Shown: positions 17,658-26,407, counted from the stretch's first letter. The stretch: 64,000 nt of DNA from Myxococcales bacterium (GCA_020633555.1 JACKDL010000006.1:164611-228610), one strand, 5' to 3'. Numbers and translations: made by a program. The notes: generated by a model from the sequence alone, not told the origin.

Positions 17658-19065
17658 GGTCTGGCTCCCGAGGGGGCATGGTGTGCAGCCCGCCCACTTC
17701 GAGCGGCTGGTACAGCAGTCGGTCGTAATCGGCGGCGGCCCGGTCCCACGACCAGTCCAGGGCCATGACGTGGCGGCGCAGCCCGTCCAGGGCGGCGGGG
17801 TCGGCAGCGAGCGCCAGCGCCCGCTGGAGCGCCTCGCCCAGGGCGGCGGCCTTCGGATCGTCGAAGGTGATGCCGCTGATCCCATCCTCGACGGTGTCGG
17901 CCAGGCCGCCGGTGCGGCGCACCACGGGGATGGCCCCGTAGCGCATGCCGATGAGCTGGGCGAGGCCGCAGGGCTCGTAGCGGCTGGGCAGCACCACGAA
18001 GTCGCTGCCGGCGTGGATCAGCCGGGCCAGGTCGTCCTGGTAGTGATCCACCAGCCCGAAGGCCTGGGGATGGGCGTCGGCCACGGCGCGGAGCTGGGCG
18101 ATGATCTGGGGGGCGCCGTCGGTGAGCACGGCGAAGCGGGCCCCCGCGGCGATGGCGGCCGGCGCCGCCTCGGCCAGCAGATCCAGGCCCTTCTGGGTGG
18201 CGGCCCGGCTGATGATCCCGAACACAGGGCCCTCGGCCAGGCCCATCCGGGCCCGCAGGGCGACCTGACAGGCGGCCTTTCCGCTGGGATCCGCGGCGCT
18301 ATAGGCGGCCGGGAGGGCCGGATCGTGCGCCGGATCCCACAGGGTGCCGTCCACCCCGTTCAGGATGCCCACCAGCCCGTTCTTGCGCTGCCGGAACAAC
18401 GTGGCCAGACCGCGGCCGCCCGGCTCGCGGGTGATCTCCTGCGCGTAGGTGGGGCTTACGGTGGCCAGCCGGTCGGCCAGCAGCAGCCCGGCCTTCAAGA
18501 GGCTGATCTCGCCGTAGTACTCAAGCCCAGCGAAGCTGCGCAGGGCGTGCGGAATCTCGAGCCGATCGGCCCAGTCGAAGTCGCACAGCCCCTGGTAGGC
18601 CAGGTTGTGCACCGACTGCACCGCGCGCCGCTTGCCCCGCAGGTACAGCGCGCACAGGCCCGCCTGCCAGTCGTGCAGGTGGTAGATGTCCACCTGCTCG
18701 GCCAGCGCGACGGCGGCCTTGCACAGCACGGCGAAGCGCAGCGGGTTGTCGGGCCAGGCTTGCCCGGGCGGGCCGTACGGGTGCTCGCGGTCCAGCAGGC
18801 CCGGGGCGTCCACGAACAGGTGGTGGCCCGGGGCGTCCCGCCACAGGTGCACCGCGTGGGTCTCGCCGCCGAGCTCGAAGATCACCGGGGCGTCCTGGCG
18901 GATCAGGGCGCTGCGATCGATGAACCCGTACAGGGGGCTGATCACCTGTGCACTCAGCCCGTGCCGCCGCTGGGCCGCGGGCAGCTCGCGCATCACCAGC
19001 CCCAGGCCGCCGGTGGAGGCAAAGGGGGCCACCTCGGCGGCCACGTGCAGGATGCGGGGGCTCAC
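17650..19065 (-). CDS. glgA: Glycogen/starch synthase-type glycosyltransferase (GT5)
   Basis: A 471-aa GT5 family enzyme, expected to transfer glucose from ADP-glucose to alpha-glucan. N-terminal ILHVAAEVAPF, the central HLHDWQAGL, ILNGVDGTLWDP, SRAATQKGLDLL and the C-terminal SRYEPCGLAQLIGMRYGAIP plus RTGGLADTV all match. The N-terminal nucleotide-sugar motif KxGGL reads STGGLG, with Ser in place of Lys, so donor binding may differ. GTG 19065 overlaps the galT stop (GTGA), and pccB follows with an 8-nt overlap. It is probably the alpha-glucan synthase of the operon. Confidence 0.88.
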
Positions 19066-20060
19066 GCGGGCAGGCTCCGCAGGAACTCGGCCGCTTCCTC
19101 GGGCGCGGTGGGGTTGATGAAGAAGCCCGAGCCCAGCTCGAAGCCCGCCACGCGGGTCAGGTTGGGCATGATCTGGATGTGCCAGCGGTACCAGGGCACG
19201 TCGTCCATGCCGTAGGGCGCGCTCTGGATCACCAGGTTGTACGCCGGATCCCCCAGCCCCCGGTCCAGGCGGTCCAAGGCCAGCGCGAGCACGCCGGCCA
19301 GGGCCTCCAACTGGTCGCGGTTCGCCGTCTCGTATCGGGTGGCGTGGAAGCGCGGCACGATCCACAGCTCGAAGGGCACCCGGCTGGCGTACGGCGCGAT
19401 GAGCACGAAGGGGCCCGCGTCGTGCACCAGGCGGCGGCCGTCGTCCACCTCCTGCCGGATGATGTCATCGAAGATGTTGCGCTCGTGGGAGCGGTAGTAC
19501 TGCTGGGCGCCGTCCAGCATGCGCTGCGTCTCGGCGGGCACGACGGGCAGGGCGATGAGCTGGGCGTGCCCGTGGGCCACGGTGGCCCCGCTGGCCGCGC
19601 CGTGGTTGCGGAACAGCAGCGCGAACTTGAAGCGGCTGTCGTGCTGCAGGTCCTGCATGCGCACCCGGTAGGTCTCCAGGGCGTCGACGAGGTGTTCGCG
19701 GGGCAGGCGCTGCAGGCGGAAGTCCGGATCCGGGCTCTCGATGATGACCTCGTGGGCGCCGATGCCGTTCATGTGGTCGTAGAGCCCCACCGGGCGCTTG
19801 TCCAGGTCGCCCTCGACCCGCAGCGCCGGGTGCTTGTTGGGGACCACCCGTACCCGCCAGCCCGGCCCGTTGGGCGCGCTGCCGGGCGCCCGGACCGCGT
19901 GGATCTCGGGCGGGGTCATGTGCTCGTTGCCGGCCGCAAACGGTGAGATGGCGGGGGGCACCGTGTCGCGGGTGGTGCGCAGCCCGTTGGGGCGCACGGC
20001 CCGTTCCGTGGCGATGATGGCCCACCGGCGGGTGATGGGGCAGCGGCGCAGCTCGGGCAT
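19062..20060 (-). CDS. galT: Galactose-1-phosphate uridylyltransferase family protein
   Basis: A 332-aa HIT-superfamily nucleotidyltransferase of the GalT type. The catalytic HGHAQ lies in ATVAHGHAQLIALP (the usual form is HPHGQ). Other family elements are RRWAIIATERAVRP, VVPNKHPALRVEG, GAHEVIIESPDPD, PYASRVPFELWIVP and WYRWHIQIMP. It would interconvert UDP-glucose and hexose-1-phosphates, or act as an ADP-sugar phosphorylase-like variant. ATG 20060 has GGAG upstream, and the in-frame GTG 21 nt earlier overlaps that site. It is first gene of galT-glgA-pccB, which suggests a link to glucan or sugar-nucleotide metabolism. Confidence 0.86.
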   Translation of the reverse strand: MPELRRCPITRRWAIIATERAVRPNGLRTTRDTVPPAISPFAAGNEHMTPPEIHAVRAPGSAPNGPGWRVRVVPNKHPALRVEGDLDKRPVGLYDHMNGIGAHEVIIESPDPDFRLQRLPREHLVDALETYRVRMQDLQHDSRFKFALLFRNHGAASGATVAHGHAQLIALPVVPAETQRMLDGAQQYYRSHERNIFDDIIRQEVDDGRRLVHDAGPFVLIAPYASRVPFELWIVPRFHATRYETANRDQLEALAGVLALALDRLDRGLGDPAYNLVIQSAPYGMDDVPWYRWHIQIMPNLTRVAGFELGSGFFINPTAPEEAAEFLRSLPA

Positions 20061-20149
20061 GGGGGTCGCCTCCGGCGTCACGGCCCCAGGCGGGGCCGGA
20101 CGATGGACTTACAAGATCCGGAGGCGGAATTGAAGCGAAGGGGGCGGGC

Positions 20150-20719
20150 TTACTGCTTGTTGCGGTCGGACTCGGCGTCCAGCTCGTCGAAGGCCTGCTT
20201 GGCGTTCGCCCGGATGATCTGCTTGGCGCGGGCCGAGAGCTGCTTCATCTGGTCGAGCTGCGCGTTGAACTGGTCGGGGTCGAGGCACGCCAGGCTGTAC
20301 TGGCTGCGGTCCGCCTTGTCGTAGAAGCGGTCGCAGATCTGGGCCCCGCTGATGTCCATCTCGGTGAAGACCTTGATGGCCTCCTGCACGTGGGCCTCGG
20401 CAGCCTCGCGGTCGCCTTCCTTGGTGCTGGCCTCGTAGGTCTTGATCAGGGCCTTGACCTTGGACTGGAACTGCTTGGCCAGCTCGGCGCGGGCCTTGGC
20501 GTCCGAGGCGCTGCGGCGCAGGCTGATGCTGCTGGTGCCGGTGTCGACGCCCACGCCGTAGAACTTGCCGTCGTTGAAGGCCGCGGCGCCCTTGTTCACC
20601 CACGCGGGGGCGTCGGTGCCGGCGTCGGTCTTGACCTGATCACCGCCGCAGGCGGCCAGGAACAGGGCGGCGCCCAGGGCGAAGGGGGTGGCGAGGGTAC
20701 GCAGGGTTCGAGCGAACAT
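20150..20719 (-). CDS. LPP20-family lipoprotein
   Basis: A 189-aa lipoprotein with signal peptide and lipobox LFLAAC (Cys24). The mature part has the LPP20-like pattern: PAWVNKG, FYGVGVD, SASDAKARAELAKQFQSKV and a long amphipathic helix. The C-terminal tail ends ELDAESDRNKQ, closely matching the tail of the 51-aa lipoprotein encoded 18 bp upstream. ATG 20719 has GGGAG in front. Outer-membrane or periplasmic location is likely. The molecular function of the family is poorly known. Confidence 0.78.
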   Translation of the reverse strand: MFARTLRTLATPFALGAALFLAACGGDQVKTDAGTDAPAWVNKGAAAFNDGKFYGVGVDTGTSSISLRRSASDAKARAELAKQFQSKVKALIKTYEASTKEGDREAAEAHVQEAIKVFTEMDISGAQICDRFYDKADRSQYSLACLDPDQFNAQLDQMKQLSARAKQIIRANAKQAFDELDAESDRNKQ

Positions 20720-20737
20720 AGGTGTCTCCCGTCTCTC

Positions 20738-20893
20738 TCAGTCTTGGTTGCGATCGGATTCGCGGTCGAGGTCGCGGTCGGCGTCATCGGCGTTGCGGCG
20801 GATGCTGTCCTTGTCGACCGGGTTGGGACCGCCCCCACAGGCGGTGGCCGCGAAGGCGGCGGCGAGCAGCAACGTCCAGAGCGTGCGGCGCAC
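20738..20893 (-). CDS. 51-residue lipoprotein with acidic/basic tail
   Basis: A very small lipoprotein. GTG 20893 follows AGGAGG with 6-nt spacing. A hydrophobic signal segment ends AATACGGG (Cys19), leaving a mature peptide of only 33 residues dominated by alternating Asp and Arg (DADRDLDRESDRNQD). The tail ESDRN is shared with the next gene in the operon. Too short for a fold, it could be a peptidoglycan- or partner-binding peptide. Similar tiny ACGGG lipoproteins exist in many genomes without known function. Confidence 0.65.
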   Translation of the reverse strand: MRRTLWTLLLAAAFAATACGGGPNPVDKDSIRRNADDADRDLDRESDRNQD

Positions 20894-20942
20894 TGGTAAC
20901 CTCCTGGGGTCAACGGGCGGCCGCGACGGGCCGGTGCCGGAA

Positions 20943-20971
20943 GTATTCGCGGCCCGCGAGAAAAAAGCCAA
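20943..20971 (-). promoter_or_regulatory. Candidate sigma70 promoter for the small lipoprotein operon
   Basis: On the minus strand, TTGGCT (20966-20971) and GAATAC (20943-20948) are separated by 17 nt. They lie in the 187-bp divergent region, about 50 bp before the GTG at 20893. The short A-tract at 20961-20966 overlaps the -35 box and is the most AT-rich part of the region. Confidence 0.42.
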
Positions 20972-20991
20972 CGATCCGGCCGGTCGCCCCC

Positions 20992-21021
20992 TTGGGCAGG
21001 GCAATCGAGGTCGGGCAGAAT
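20992..21021 (+). promoter_or_regulatory. Candidate sigma70 promoter for the 390-aa lipoprotein
   Basis: TTGGGC (20992-20997), an 18-nt spacer and CAGAAT (21016-21021) precede the GTG at 21081 by about 60 bp. The match is moderate. It is back to back with the promoter proposed for the divergent small lipoprotein operon. Confidence 0.35.
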
Positions 21022-21080
21022 ACAGCCGGCCGGTCGCCGTCGGGCGCCCGTTCTGCGTTCCAGCTCCCTTGGAGGCCCCC

Positions 21081-22253
21081 GTGCCACGCTCCGTTCTGCG
21101 CCTCGCCCTGCTCGCCGCCAGCCTGGCCGCCACGGCCTGCGGCGGCGCCCCCGACGACCACCGCACCCTCAGCCGCGAAGAGGCCGACGCCATCCGGCAG
21201 CGGGCGCGGCAGGCCACGGACGGCGATCGCGAGATGGGCGGCGAGGCCGTGCCGCCGCCGGTGGCTCGGCAGGAGGCGCCGCCCGGTGATCCACCGCCCG
21301 AAGCGCCGCCGGAGCCCACGACCCTGCCCGAGGCGCCGCCCGGGCACCTGGTGGGCGACGGCTTCGGTCCCGGGCAGCGCGAGGCCGTGCTCGACGCCCG
21401 CAAGGCGGTGGCGGAGCAGATCGTGGCCAGCGTGAAGGCCCAGACGGACACCCGCAGCAGCGAGGAGAACGGGAAGGGCGACCAGGCCACCTCGGTCAAG
21501 GTGCAGACCTCCACCGCCTTCGACCACCTGGAGCTGATCAAGACCTTGGGCGTGGTGCGGCGCGGCGGCGCGGACTTCGTGGCCCGGGCCGCCCTGGATC
21601 GGGCAGCCGCCATCGACGTCTACACCCGCGAGATCGACCAGGGACGCCGCGACCTCGAGGCGCTGGTGCCGGTGGTGCAGCAGGGCATCGCCGAGCACGA
21701 CACCAGCGTGCTGCTGCGGACCGACCGCTCGCCCAGCCACCTGCTGGCCGAGCAGCGCCGCCGAGCCCGGATCATCGAGGCCCTGGGCGGCTCCCCACCG
21801 GCCCTCGCGCCGGCCGGCTTGGAGGCGCTGCGCAAGCCCGCGACGGCTGCCCGGGCCCGGGCGGTGGTGCGGGTGAAGGTGGAGGGGGCGACACCGGGCC
21901 TGCAGAGGGCCGTGCTGGCGCAGGTGTCGAAGCACCTGAGCGAGCGCGGCTGCCGCGTGGTGGAGCAGGGCCACGGCCTGACGAAGGGCGGGGTGCCGGT
22001 GGCCGACGCCACCCTCACCGTAGCCAGCCGGACCCACCGGGAGCGGGACCTGGACTGGGTCTACGTGGGCTTCGAGCTGGCCATGAAGGACGCCCGCAAC
22101 GGGCAGGGCGTGTTCCGGCACGCGGCGCTGCCCAGCCTGGCCCATGGCGGCGGAGTGAACCCGGCAGCCGCCGAGGCCGCGGCGGTGCGGGCCTTCAAGC
22201 TCAAGCTGAAGGCGACGGCCGACGACGCGTTCAGGGGCCTGACCTGTCAGTGA
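21081..22253 (+). CDS. LPP20-like lipoprotein with Pro/Glu-rich linker
   Basis: A 390-aa lipoprotein. GTG 21081 follows GGAGG (21071-21075), and the lipobox is LAATAC. After a Pro/Glu-rich linker (PPPEAPPEP, about residues 55-95) comes an LPP20-like helical region with GFGPGQREAVLDARKAVAEQ, the same Ala/Lys pattern as the neighbouring LPP20 lipoprotein. A C-terminal beta-alpha domain (RVVEQGHGLT, VADATLTVASRTH) follows. It is divergently transcribed from the two small lipoprotein genes, so the three probably form one envelope module. No enzymatic motif is seen. Confidence 0.7.
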   Translation: MPRSVLRLALLAASLAATACGGAPDDHRTLSREEADAIRQRARQATDGDREMGGEAVPPPVARQEAPPGDPPPEAPPEPTTLPEAPPGHLVGDGFGPGQREAVLDARKAVAEQIVASVKAQTDTRSSEENGKGDQATSVKVQTSTAFDHLELIKTLGVVRRGGADFVARAALDRAAAIDVYTREIDQGRRDLEALVPVVQQGIAEHDTSVLLRTDRSPSHLLAEQRRRARIIEALGGSPPALAPAGLEALRKPATAARARAVVRVKVEGATPGLQRAVLAQVSKHLSERGCRVVEQGHGLTKGGVPVADATLTVASRTHRERDLDWVYVGFELAMKDARNGQGVFRHAALPSLAHGGGVNPAAAEAAAVRAFKLKLKATADDAFRGLTCQ

Positions 22254-22287
22254 GCCCCGCCTGTTGCGCCGTTGGCAGACTGGCCTG

Positions 22288-23022
22288 CTAGAGCTTCAGG
22301 CGCTTGAAGGCGCCCTCGGGGATGGCCTTGATCACCCCCATGATCCCCTCCCAGAACCGCGGGTAGTACAGCACGTCGGTGCCCTTCTGCTGGGCGGCCA
22401 CGATGGCCGCGCTGGCCGCCTCGGGCGAGGCGATGGGGATCGCCGTCTGCATGCCGAACGTCATGCGGGTGTCGACGAAGCCCAGCTTCACCGTCAGCAC
22501 GTGCACGCCGAGCGGGTGCAGGCGGTTGCGCAGGCCCTGCAGGAACAGCGTGAACGCGCCCTTGGCGCTGCCATAGAGGTAGTTGCTCTGCCGACCCCGA
22601 TCGCCCGCCACCGAGCTGATGCCGATGATGTGCCCGGCGCCCCGCTCGGTCATGCGGGCGGCGGCGGCCTCGCACAGGCTGGCGGCGCCGCTGAAGTTCA
22701 CCTCGATCACCCGCCGCACCTGCCCGGGATCGTCCGGCGCCGCGTCCTCGTCGCCCATGTCGCCGAAGGCGACGACCACCACGTCCAGCGGGCCCAGGGC
22801 GTCCTCGACCTGCGCGATCAGGCCGGGGTGGCTGTCGAGATCGCGGGCATCGAAGGCGGCCGAGCCGGACTGGACCTGGAACCGGACCCGCAGATCCGCA
22901 GCGATGGCGGCGGCCTCCTGGGCGTCGCGGGCGGCGCAGAACACGGGCTGACCGAGCTGGGCGTAGCGCACGCCGAGTTGGCGGGCGATGGGGGACGTGG
23001 CCCCCAGGATCAACACACTCAC
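22288..23022 (-). CDS. Short-chain dehydrogenase/reductase
   Basis: A 244-aa classical SDR. The nucleotide-binding loop is GATSPIARQLG at the N-terminus (a variant of TGxxxGxG). The catalytic triad is in GISSVAGDRGRQSNYLYGSAK, written here as ISSVAG with Ser about residue 136, Tyr about 149 and Lys about 153. The overall pattern (VLILGATSPIA, VVVVAFGDMGDE) resembles SDRs that reduce sugar or polyprenyl-linked keto groups, such as DprE2-like enzymes, but the substrate is not determinable. GTG 23022 has GGAGGTG upstream. It lies 70 bp downstream of the TerB/SPFH gene on the same strand. Confidence 0.8.
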   Translation of the reverse strand: MSVLILGATSPIARQLGVRYAQLGQPVFCAARDAQEAAAIAADLRVRFQVQSGSAAFDARDLDSHPGLIAQVEDALGPLDVVVVAFGDMGDEDAAPDDPGQVRRVIEVNFSGAASLCEAAAARMTERGAGHIIGISSVAGDRGRQSNYLYGSAKGAFTLFLQGLRNRLHPLGVHVLTVKLGFVDTRMTFGMQTAIPIASPEAASAAIVAAQQKGTDVLYYPRFWEGIMGVIKAIPEGAFKRLKL

Positions 23023-23092
23023 CGCTCACCTCCGCAAGGGCAGGGGCGCGCACGATGCCCGAGCCCGCCGCCTGCCTGCAACCGGGTCCCCC

Positions 23093-24406
23093 TCACCCCT
23101 GACCGGCGCCGCACTGGGAGCAGAACCGGGCGGTCAGCGGCAGGCGATGGCCGCACTGGCCGCAAGGCTTCACCTGGGCCACGCCGCAGTGGGCGCAGAA
23201 GCGGGCGTCCACCGGCATGGGGCGGTTGCAGCCGTGGCAGGGGCGCAGGGCGGCGTCGGTGACGGCGCGGGGGGCCGCCGCCGGCATGGGCTGCACGGGA
23301 TCGGTGTCGGGGCGGCTGGCCGTGCTCAGCGAGGCCACCCGCGTCAGGGTGCGGGTGCGCTTCGAGGTGGGCTTCAGGCCCAACTCCAGGGGCGCCGTCA
23401 GGTGCTCGATGGCGAAGCGGGCCAGCGACAGGCCTGCGCGAGACAAGCCCTCCTGAACGACCGGCAGCGTGGCCGCCCGCAGCTCGTCCAGGTCCTCGAG
23501 CAGGGCGTACAGCGTCGCGTCGTCGCCGGGGAGCCCCTGCACGGCCTTCTCGAACCAGCCCCCGACCATGCGCCGCACCCGCCCGTCGAGGTCATCGTCA
23601 GTGGGCAGGGCCTGCCGGGCGAAGCGCTCGAGGAAGCGGCGAGGATCGGCCACCCGGGCGCTGAAGCGGCCGAAGACCCGCAGGGGGACCCGGCCCAGGG
23701 CGGTGGTCTCGCGCTGGATAGGCTCCAGCGTGCCCCAGCGCAGGACCGTCGAGGGGCCAGTCCGCACGAAGCACAGGTCGGCCGCCACCGCCCCGCCAGC
23801 CCACCCGCGGGCCCGGGCCAGGCCAGGCAGCGTCGTGGGCGTGGCATGGTGCACGCCTGGGGGCAGCAGATCCACGAACTGCCCGTCGACCCGCACGCCC
23901 AGCGCCTGGCCTGGCTCGACCACCAGCTCGCCCCCTTCGGCCAGGGGGTGCTGGTCGTGGGGGAATACCCAGAGCCAGCCGGGGGTGGTCTCGTCGTCCC
24001 ACGACACGTAATCCACCGCCAGCGCCTGCACCCACGCCGCCAGCGCGTCGGGCGACACCTTGCCCTCCAGGTCCTCCAGGGCCACCCGCTCGCCCACCTT
24101 CAGCGCGGCGGCCAGCGCGCGCAGGGTGTCGCGCTCGGCGGTGCTGATCCGCCCGTCCACCTGCACCATCAGCCGACAGGCCCGGATGAACGTGCGCCGC
24201 AGCCAGGTGCTGTCGAGGGTGCGGGCGGCCTCGGCGGGGTCGAAGTCGGCGGCGTACATGGCGGGATCGTCGGGCAGCCCCACCTGCGCCAGGAACGCCT
24301 TGAACGCGGCCTTCTCGCGGCTGTCGAGGCCGTCGCAGGCCGCCACGTGATACAGGCCGCGGGCGAAGGTGATGGCGCGCTGGCCAGTGAAGGTGTGGCG
24401 TGGCAT
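23093..24406 (-). CDS. TerB-like / SPFH-like protein with C-terminal double zinc ribbon
   Basis: A 437-aa cytoplasmic protein of three parts. Residues about 10-110 form a TerB-like helical domain (ARGLYHVAACDGLDSREKAAF, acidic D-G turn, RLMVQVDGRISTAERD). Residues about 150-340 resemble the SPFH/YdjI-like virion-core-type fold (VDLLPPGVHH, RWGTLEPIQRETTALG, VPLRVFGRFSARV, LERFARQAL). The C-terminus has two zinc ribbons with CxxC pairs (CHGCNRPM, FCAHCG, CGQCGH, FCSQCG). Such fusions occur in stress-response and Ter-like systems as membrane-associated scaffolds, so a scaffold role is inferred. No transmembrane segment is seen. It is followed by the SDR gene. Confidence 0.68.
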   Translation of the reverse strand: MPRHTFTGQRAITFARGLYHVAACDGLDSREKAAFKAFLAQVGLPDDPAMYAADFDPAEAARTLDSTWLRRTFIRACRLMVQVDGRISTAERDTLRALAAALKVGERVALEDLEGKVSPDALAAWVQALAVDYVSWDDETTPGWLWVFPHDQHPLAEGGELVVEPGQALGVRVDGQFVDLLPPGVHHATPTTLPGLARARGWAGGAVAADLCFVRTGPSTVLRWGTLEPIQRETTALGRVPLRVFGRFSARVADPRRFLERFARQALPTDDDLDGRVRRMVGGWFEKAVQGLPGDDATLYALLEDLDELRAATLPVVQEGLSRAGLSLARFAIEHLTAPLELGLKPTSKRTRTLTRVASLSTASRPDTDPVQPMPAAAPRAVTDAALRPCHGCNRPMPVDARFCAHCGVAQVKPCGQCGHRLPLTARFCSQCGAGQG

Positions 24407-24541
24407 GGGCCCCCTGACGGTCCGGGCGCGACCCTTATCGGTCGCGGCAACCCCGCTCCTGAACGGCCGGGGTGCGGTTTGGTGTCATCGAGCCGGCGCG
24501 GTATGACACGCTCGGCCCACAAAGGCGAGGGGAGCGTGAGG

Positions 24542-25129
24542 ATGCGGTGGAGCGCGTTGGGCCTGGTGGCCGTGGCGGCGTGGGGGTGCGACGAGGCGAA
24601 GCGGGCGCTGGCCGGCCCGGATCAGGGACCCCAGGAGGTGGTCTTCGAGCAGCCGCTGGAGACCCCGGTGGCCACCCTGGACGGCGGCGGCGTGAGCGCG
24701 GTGTGCGTGGCCTTCCAGTCGGCGGTGGTGCGGCAGGTGCCCCCCGAGACGCGCTGCGTGCCGGCGGGCATCATCGCCAGCGGCCAGTCCGACGGCGATC
24801 CCCAGGCGAGCTGCGCGGAGGCCCGCGACACCTGCACCCGCCTGGTGAGGCTGGGAACCGGTGAGCTGCCCGAGCTGCCGGCGGGGCCGTGTCCCTTCCA
24901 GGCCGTGGACGCCGAGACGTGCTCCGCCACCCTGGCGACCCTGAAGCCCTGCCTGGACACGTTGGCCGATACGGCGGTGGGTCAGATCCGCGAGACGCTC
25001 ACCTGCGCGCTCGCGGGCAACGCGGACCTGCCCGACGTGCAAGTGGAGGTGCCTGACGCCGACGGCGTGGAGGCCTGCGCCGCCTTCACGGCGCAGTGCC
25101 CGGGGTTCCTGGGGCGGGCGGAGGAGTAG
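24542..25129 (+). CDS. Cys-rich lipoprotein, unknown function
   Basis: A 195-aa predicted lipoprotein with signal MRWSALGLVAVAAWGC (lipobox Cys16) and about nine further Cys, arranged in pairs suited to disulfides (SCAEARDTC, CPFQAVDAETC, CLDTLADTAV, CALAG, CAAFTAQC). ATG 24542 is chosen over GTG 24536 because the AGGGGAG site is too close to the GTG. No domain is recognised. The spacing recalls small Cys-rich helical modules. The last 44 bp overlap the convergent diguanylate cyclase gene. Confidence 0.68.
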   Translation: MRWSALGLVAVAAWGCDEAKRALAGPDQGPQEVVFEQPLETPVATLDGGGVSAVCVAFQSAVVRQVPPETRCVPAGIIASGQSDGDPQASCAEARDTCTRLVRLGTGELPELPAGPCPFQAVDAETCSATLATLKPCLDTLADTAVGQIRETLTCALAGNADLPDVQVEVPDADGVEACAAFTAQCPGFLGRAEE

Positions 25130-26177
25130 GCGCCCGCTCGGCGCCTGGGGCCAGCTCGATGCGATCACCGCCCAGCGCCTTCGCGCGGTACAGGGCGCGA
25201 TCGGCCCGGGGCAGCGCGCCGCGCAGGTCGCCGCCCGCGCCCACGGCGATGCCCACCGAGCAGGTCACGCCCAGGTCGCTGGCGTGCACCGCGTCGAGCA
25301 GCCGGCAGGCCACCGCGCACGCGGTCTGTGCGTCCGCGTTGGCCAGGATGGCGGAGAACTCGTCCCCACCCACCCGCGACACCACGTCCTGGTCACGGGT
25401 GCTGCTGGCCAGCAGGGCGGCCACCCGGCGCAGGGCTTCGTCGCCTGCCGCGTGCCCCCGGCCGTCGTTGACCTGCTTGAACCCGTCCAGATCCACCAGC
25501 AGCAGCGCTGCGGGGGCGACCCCCTGGGCGGCCAGCGCCGCGTCGAAGACCCGTCGATTGGTCAGGCCGGTCAGGTGGTCCACCCGGGCCTGGCGCTCCA
25601 GGCGCCAGAGTGCCACCGCGATCCAGCGGCGGCCGCCCTCCATGACCACGGCCACCACCACGAGCACCAGCGTGCCGGCCGCGGCCACCAGCGTCGCCTC
25701 TGTGGGCCAGAGGGGCACCGCCTGGGTCGAGGCGGCCAGCGCGAGCCCTGTGAACTGGCCGGTCAACGCGACGAGGGTGGAGCGCAGCGTCGGCCCGATG
25801 AGGACCAGGAACACGCTCAGGTAGGGGACCCCCTGGACCAGGCGCCCCGCCGGATCGTGGGTGTGGCTGGAGAAGTCCACGCCATAGGCCGAGATGGCCA
25901 GGGCCATGCCCCCGATGGCCGCGTCACGGACCCACGGCGCCACGCCCCGCTGGCTGGCGATGAGGGCCACGCCCATGCCGGCCACGCCCATGAGGACCGC
26001 GGAGCCGGGGACGGCCGGTTCGGTCGCCAGCACGCTGACTTCCAGCACCGAGTGCGCCACCAGGGCCACGGTCGAGCACAGGAAGACGAAGCGCAGCGGT
26101 CCGACGGTGCGGTCGTGAGCCGCGCGCCGGTACGCGGCGTGGTCAAAGGAGCTGAGCGGGCGGTGCCACGACCACAT
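25086..26177 (-). CDS. Membrane diguanylate cyclase (GGDEF)
   Basis: A 363-aa inner-membrane enzyme that makes cyclic di-GMP from two GTP. About six hydrophobic segments (residues 28-178) form an N-terminal sensor of unknown ligand. The GGDEF domain follows with DHLTGLTNRR at 200-209, LLLVDLDGFKQVND and an intact GGDEF at 270-274, so it should be active. RDQD at 261-264, five residues ahead of GGDEF, is the RxxD inhibitory I-site, so product inhibition is expected. ATG 26177 is preceded by GGAGG. A Pro-rich C-terminal tail of about 20 residues overlaps the convergent lipoprotein gene. Confidence 0.93.
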   Translation of the reverse strand: MWSWHRPLSSFDHAAYRRAAHDRTVGPLRFVFLCSTVALVAHSVLEVSVLATEPAVPGSAVLMGVAGMGVALIASQRGVAPWVRDAAIGGMALAISAYGVDFSSHTHDPAGRLVQGVPYLSVFLVLIGPTLRSTLVALTGQFTGLALAASTQAVPLWPTEATLVAAAGTLVLVVVAVVMEGGRRWIAVALWRLERQARVDHLTGLTNRRVFDAALAAQGVAPAALLLVDLDGFKQVNDGRGHAAGDEALRRVAALLASSTRDQDVVSRVGGDEFSAILANADAQTACAVACRLLDAVHASDLGVTCSVGIAVGAGGDLRGALPRADRALYRAKALGGDRIELAPGAERAPTPPPAPGTPGTAP

Positions 26178-26311
26178 CGGGGCCTCCGGGACACCCCGAA
26201 AACGGGACCCGGACGGTGTCGGTTCAGGGGGGGGTCATCGGACACACGCAGACCCGCGCGCCGCCGGTTCGGGGCTGCGGCGTCAGGTCAACGGTCGCGC
26301 GTTCAGGAGAG

Positions 26312-26395
26312 TACCGGAGGCCGGGCTCGAACCGGCACGGACTTTCGCCCACCAGATTTTGAGTCTGGCGTGTCTACCAATTCCACCACTCCGGC
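26312..26395 (-). tRNA. tRNA-Leu(CAA)
   Basis: On the minus strand the acceptor GCCGGAG (26389-26395) pairs with CTCCGGT. The anticodon stem CCAGA/TCTGG holds the loop CTCAAAA, so the anticodon is CAA and the tRNA reads UUG. A long class II variable arm (TGGGCGAAAGTCC) and a T arm with GGTTCGAGCC are present. No CCA is encoded. The 84-nt length fits tRNA-Leu. This is a normal decoding tRNA, unlike the tRNA-like pair near 13.2 kb. Confidence 0.95.
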
Positions 26396-26407
26396 GTGGT
26401 CGGCGGC

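Noticed and set aside
26178..26311. Possible small gene between the diguanylate cyclase and tRNA-Leu
   Set aside because: No ORF with a ribosome site or coding pattern was seen. The stretch probably holds only the cyclase promoter and tRNA 3' flank.
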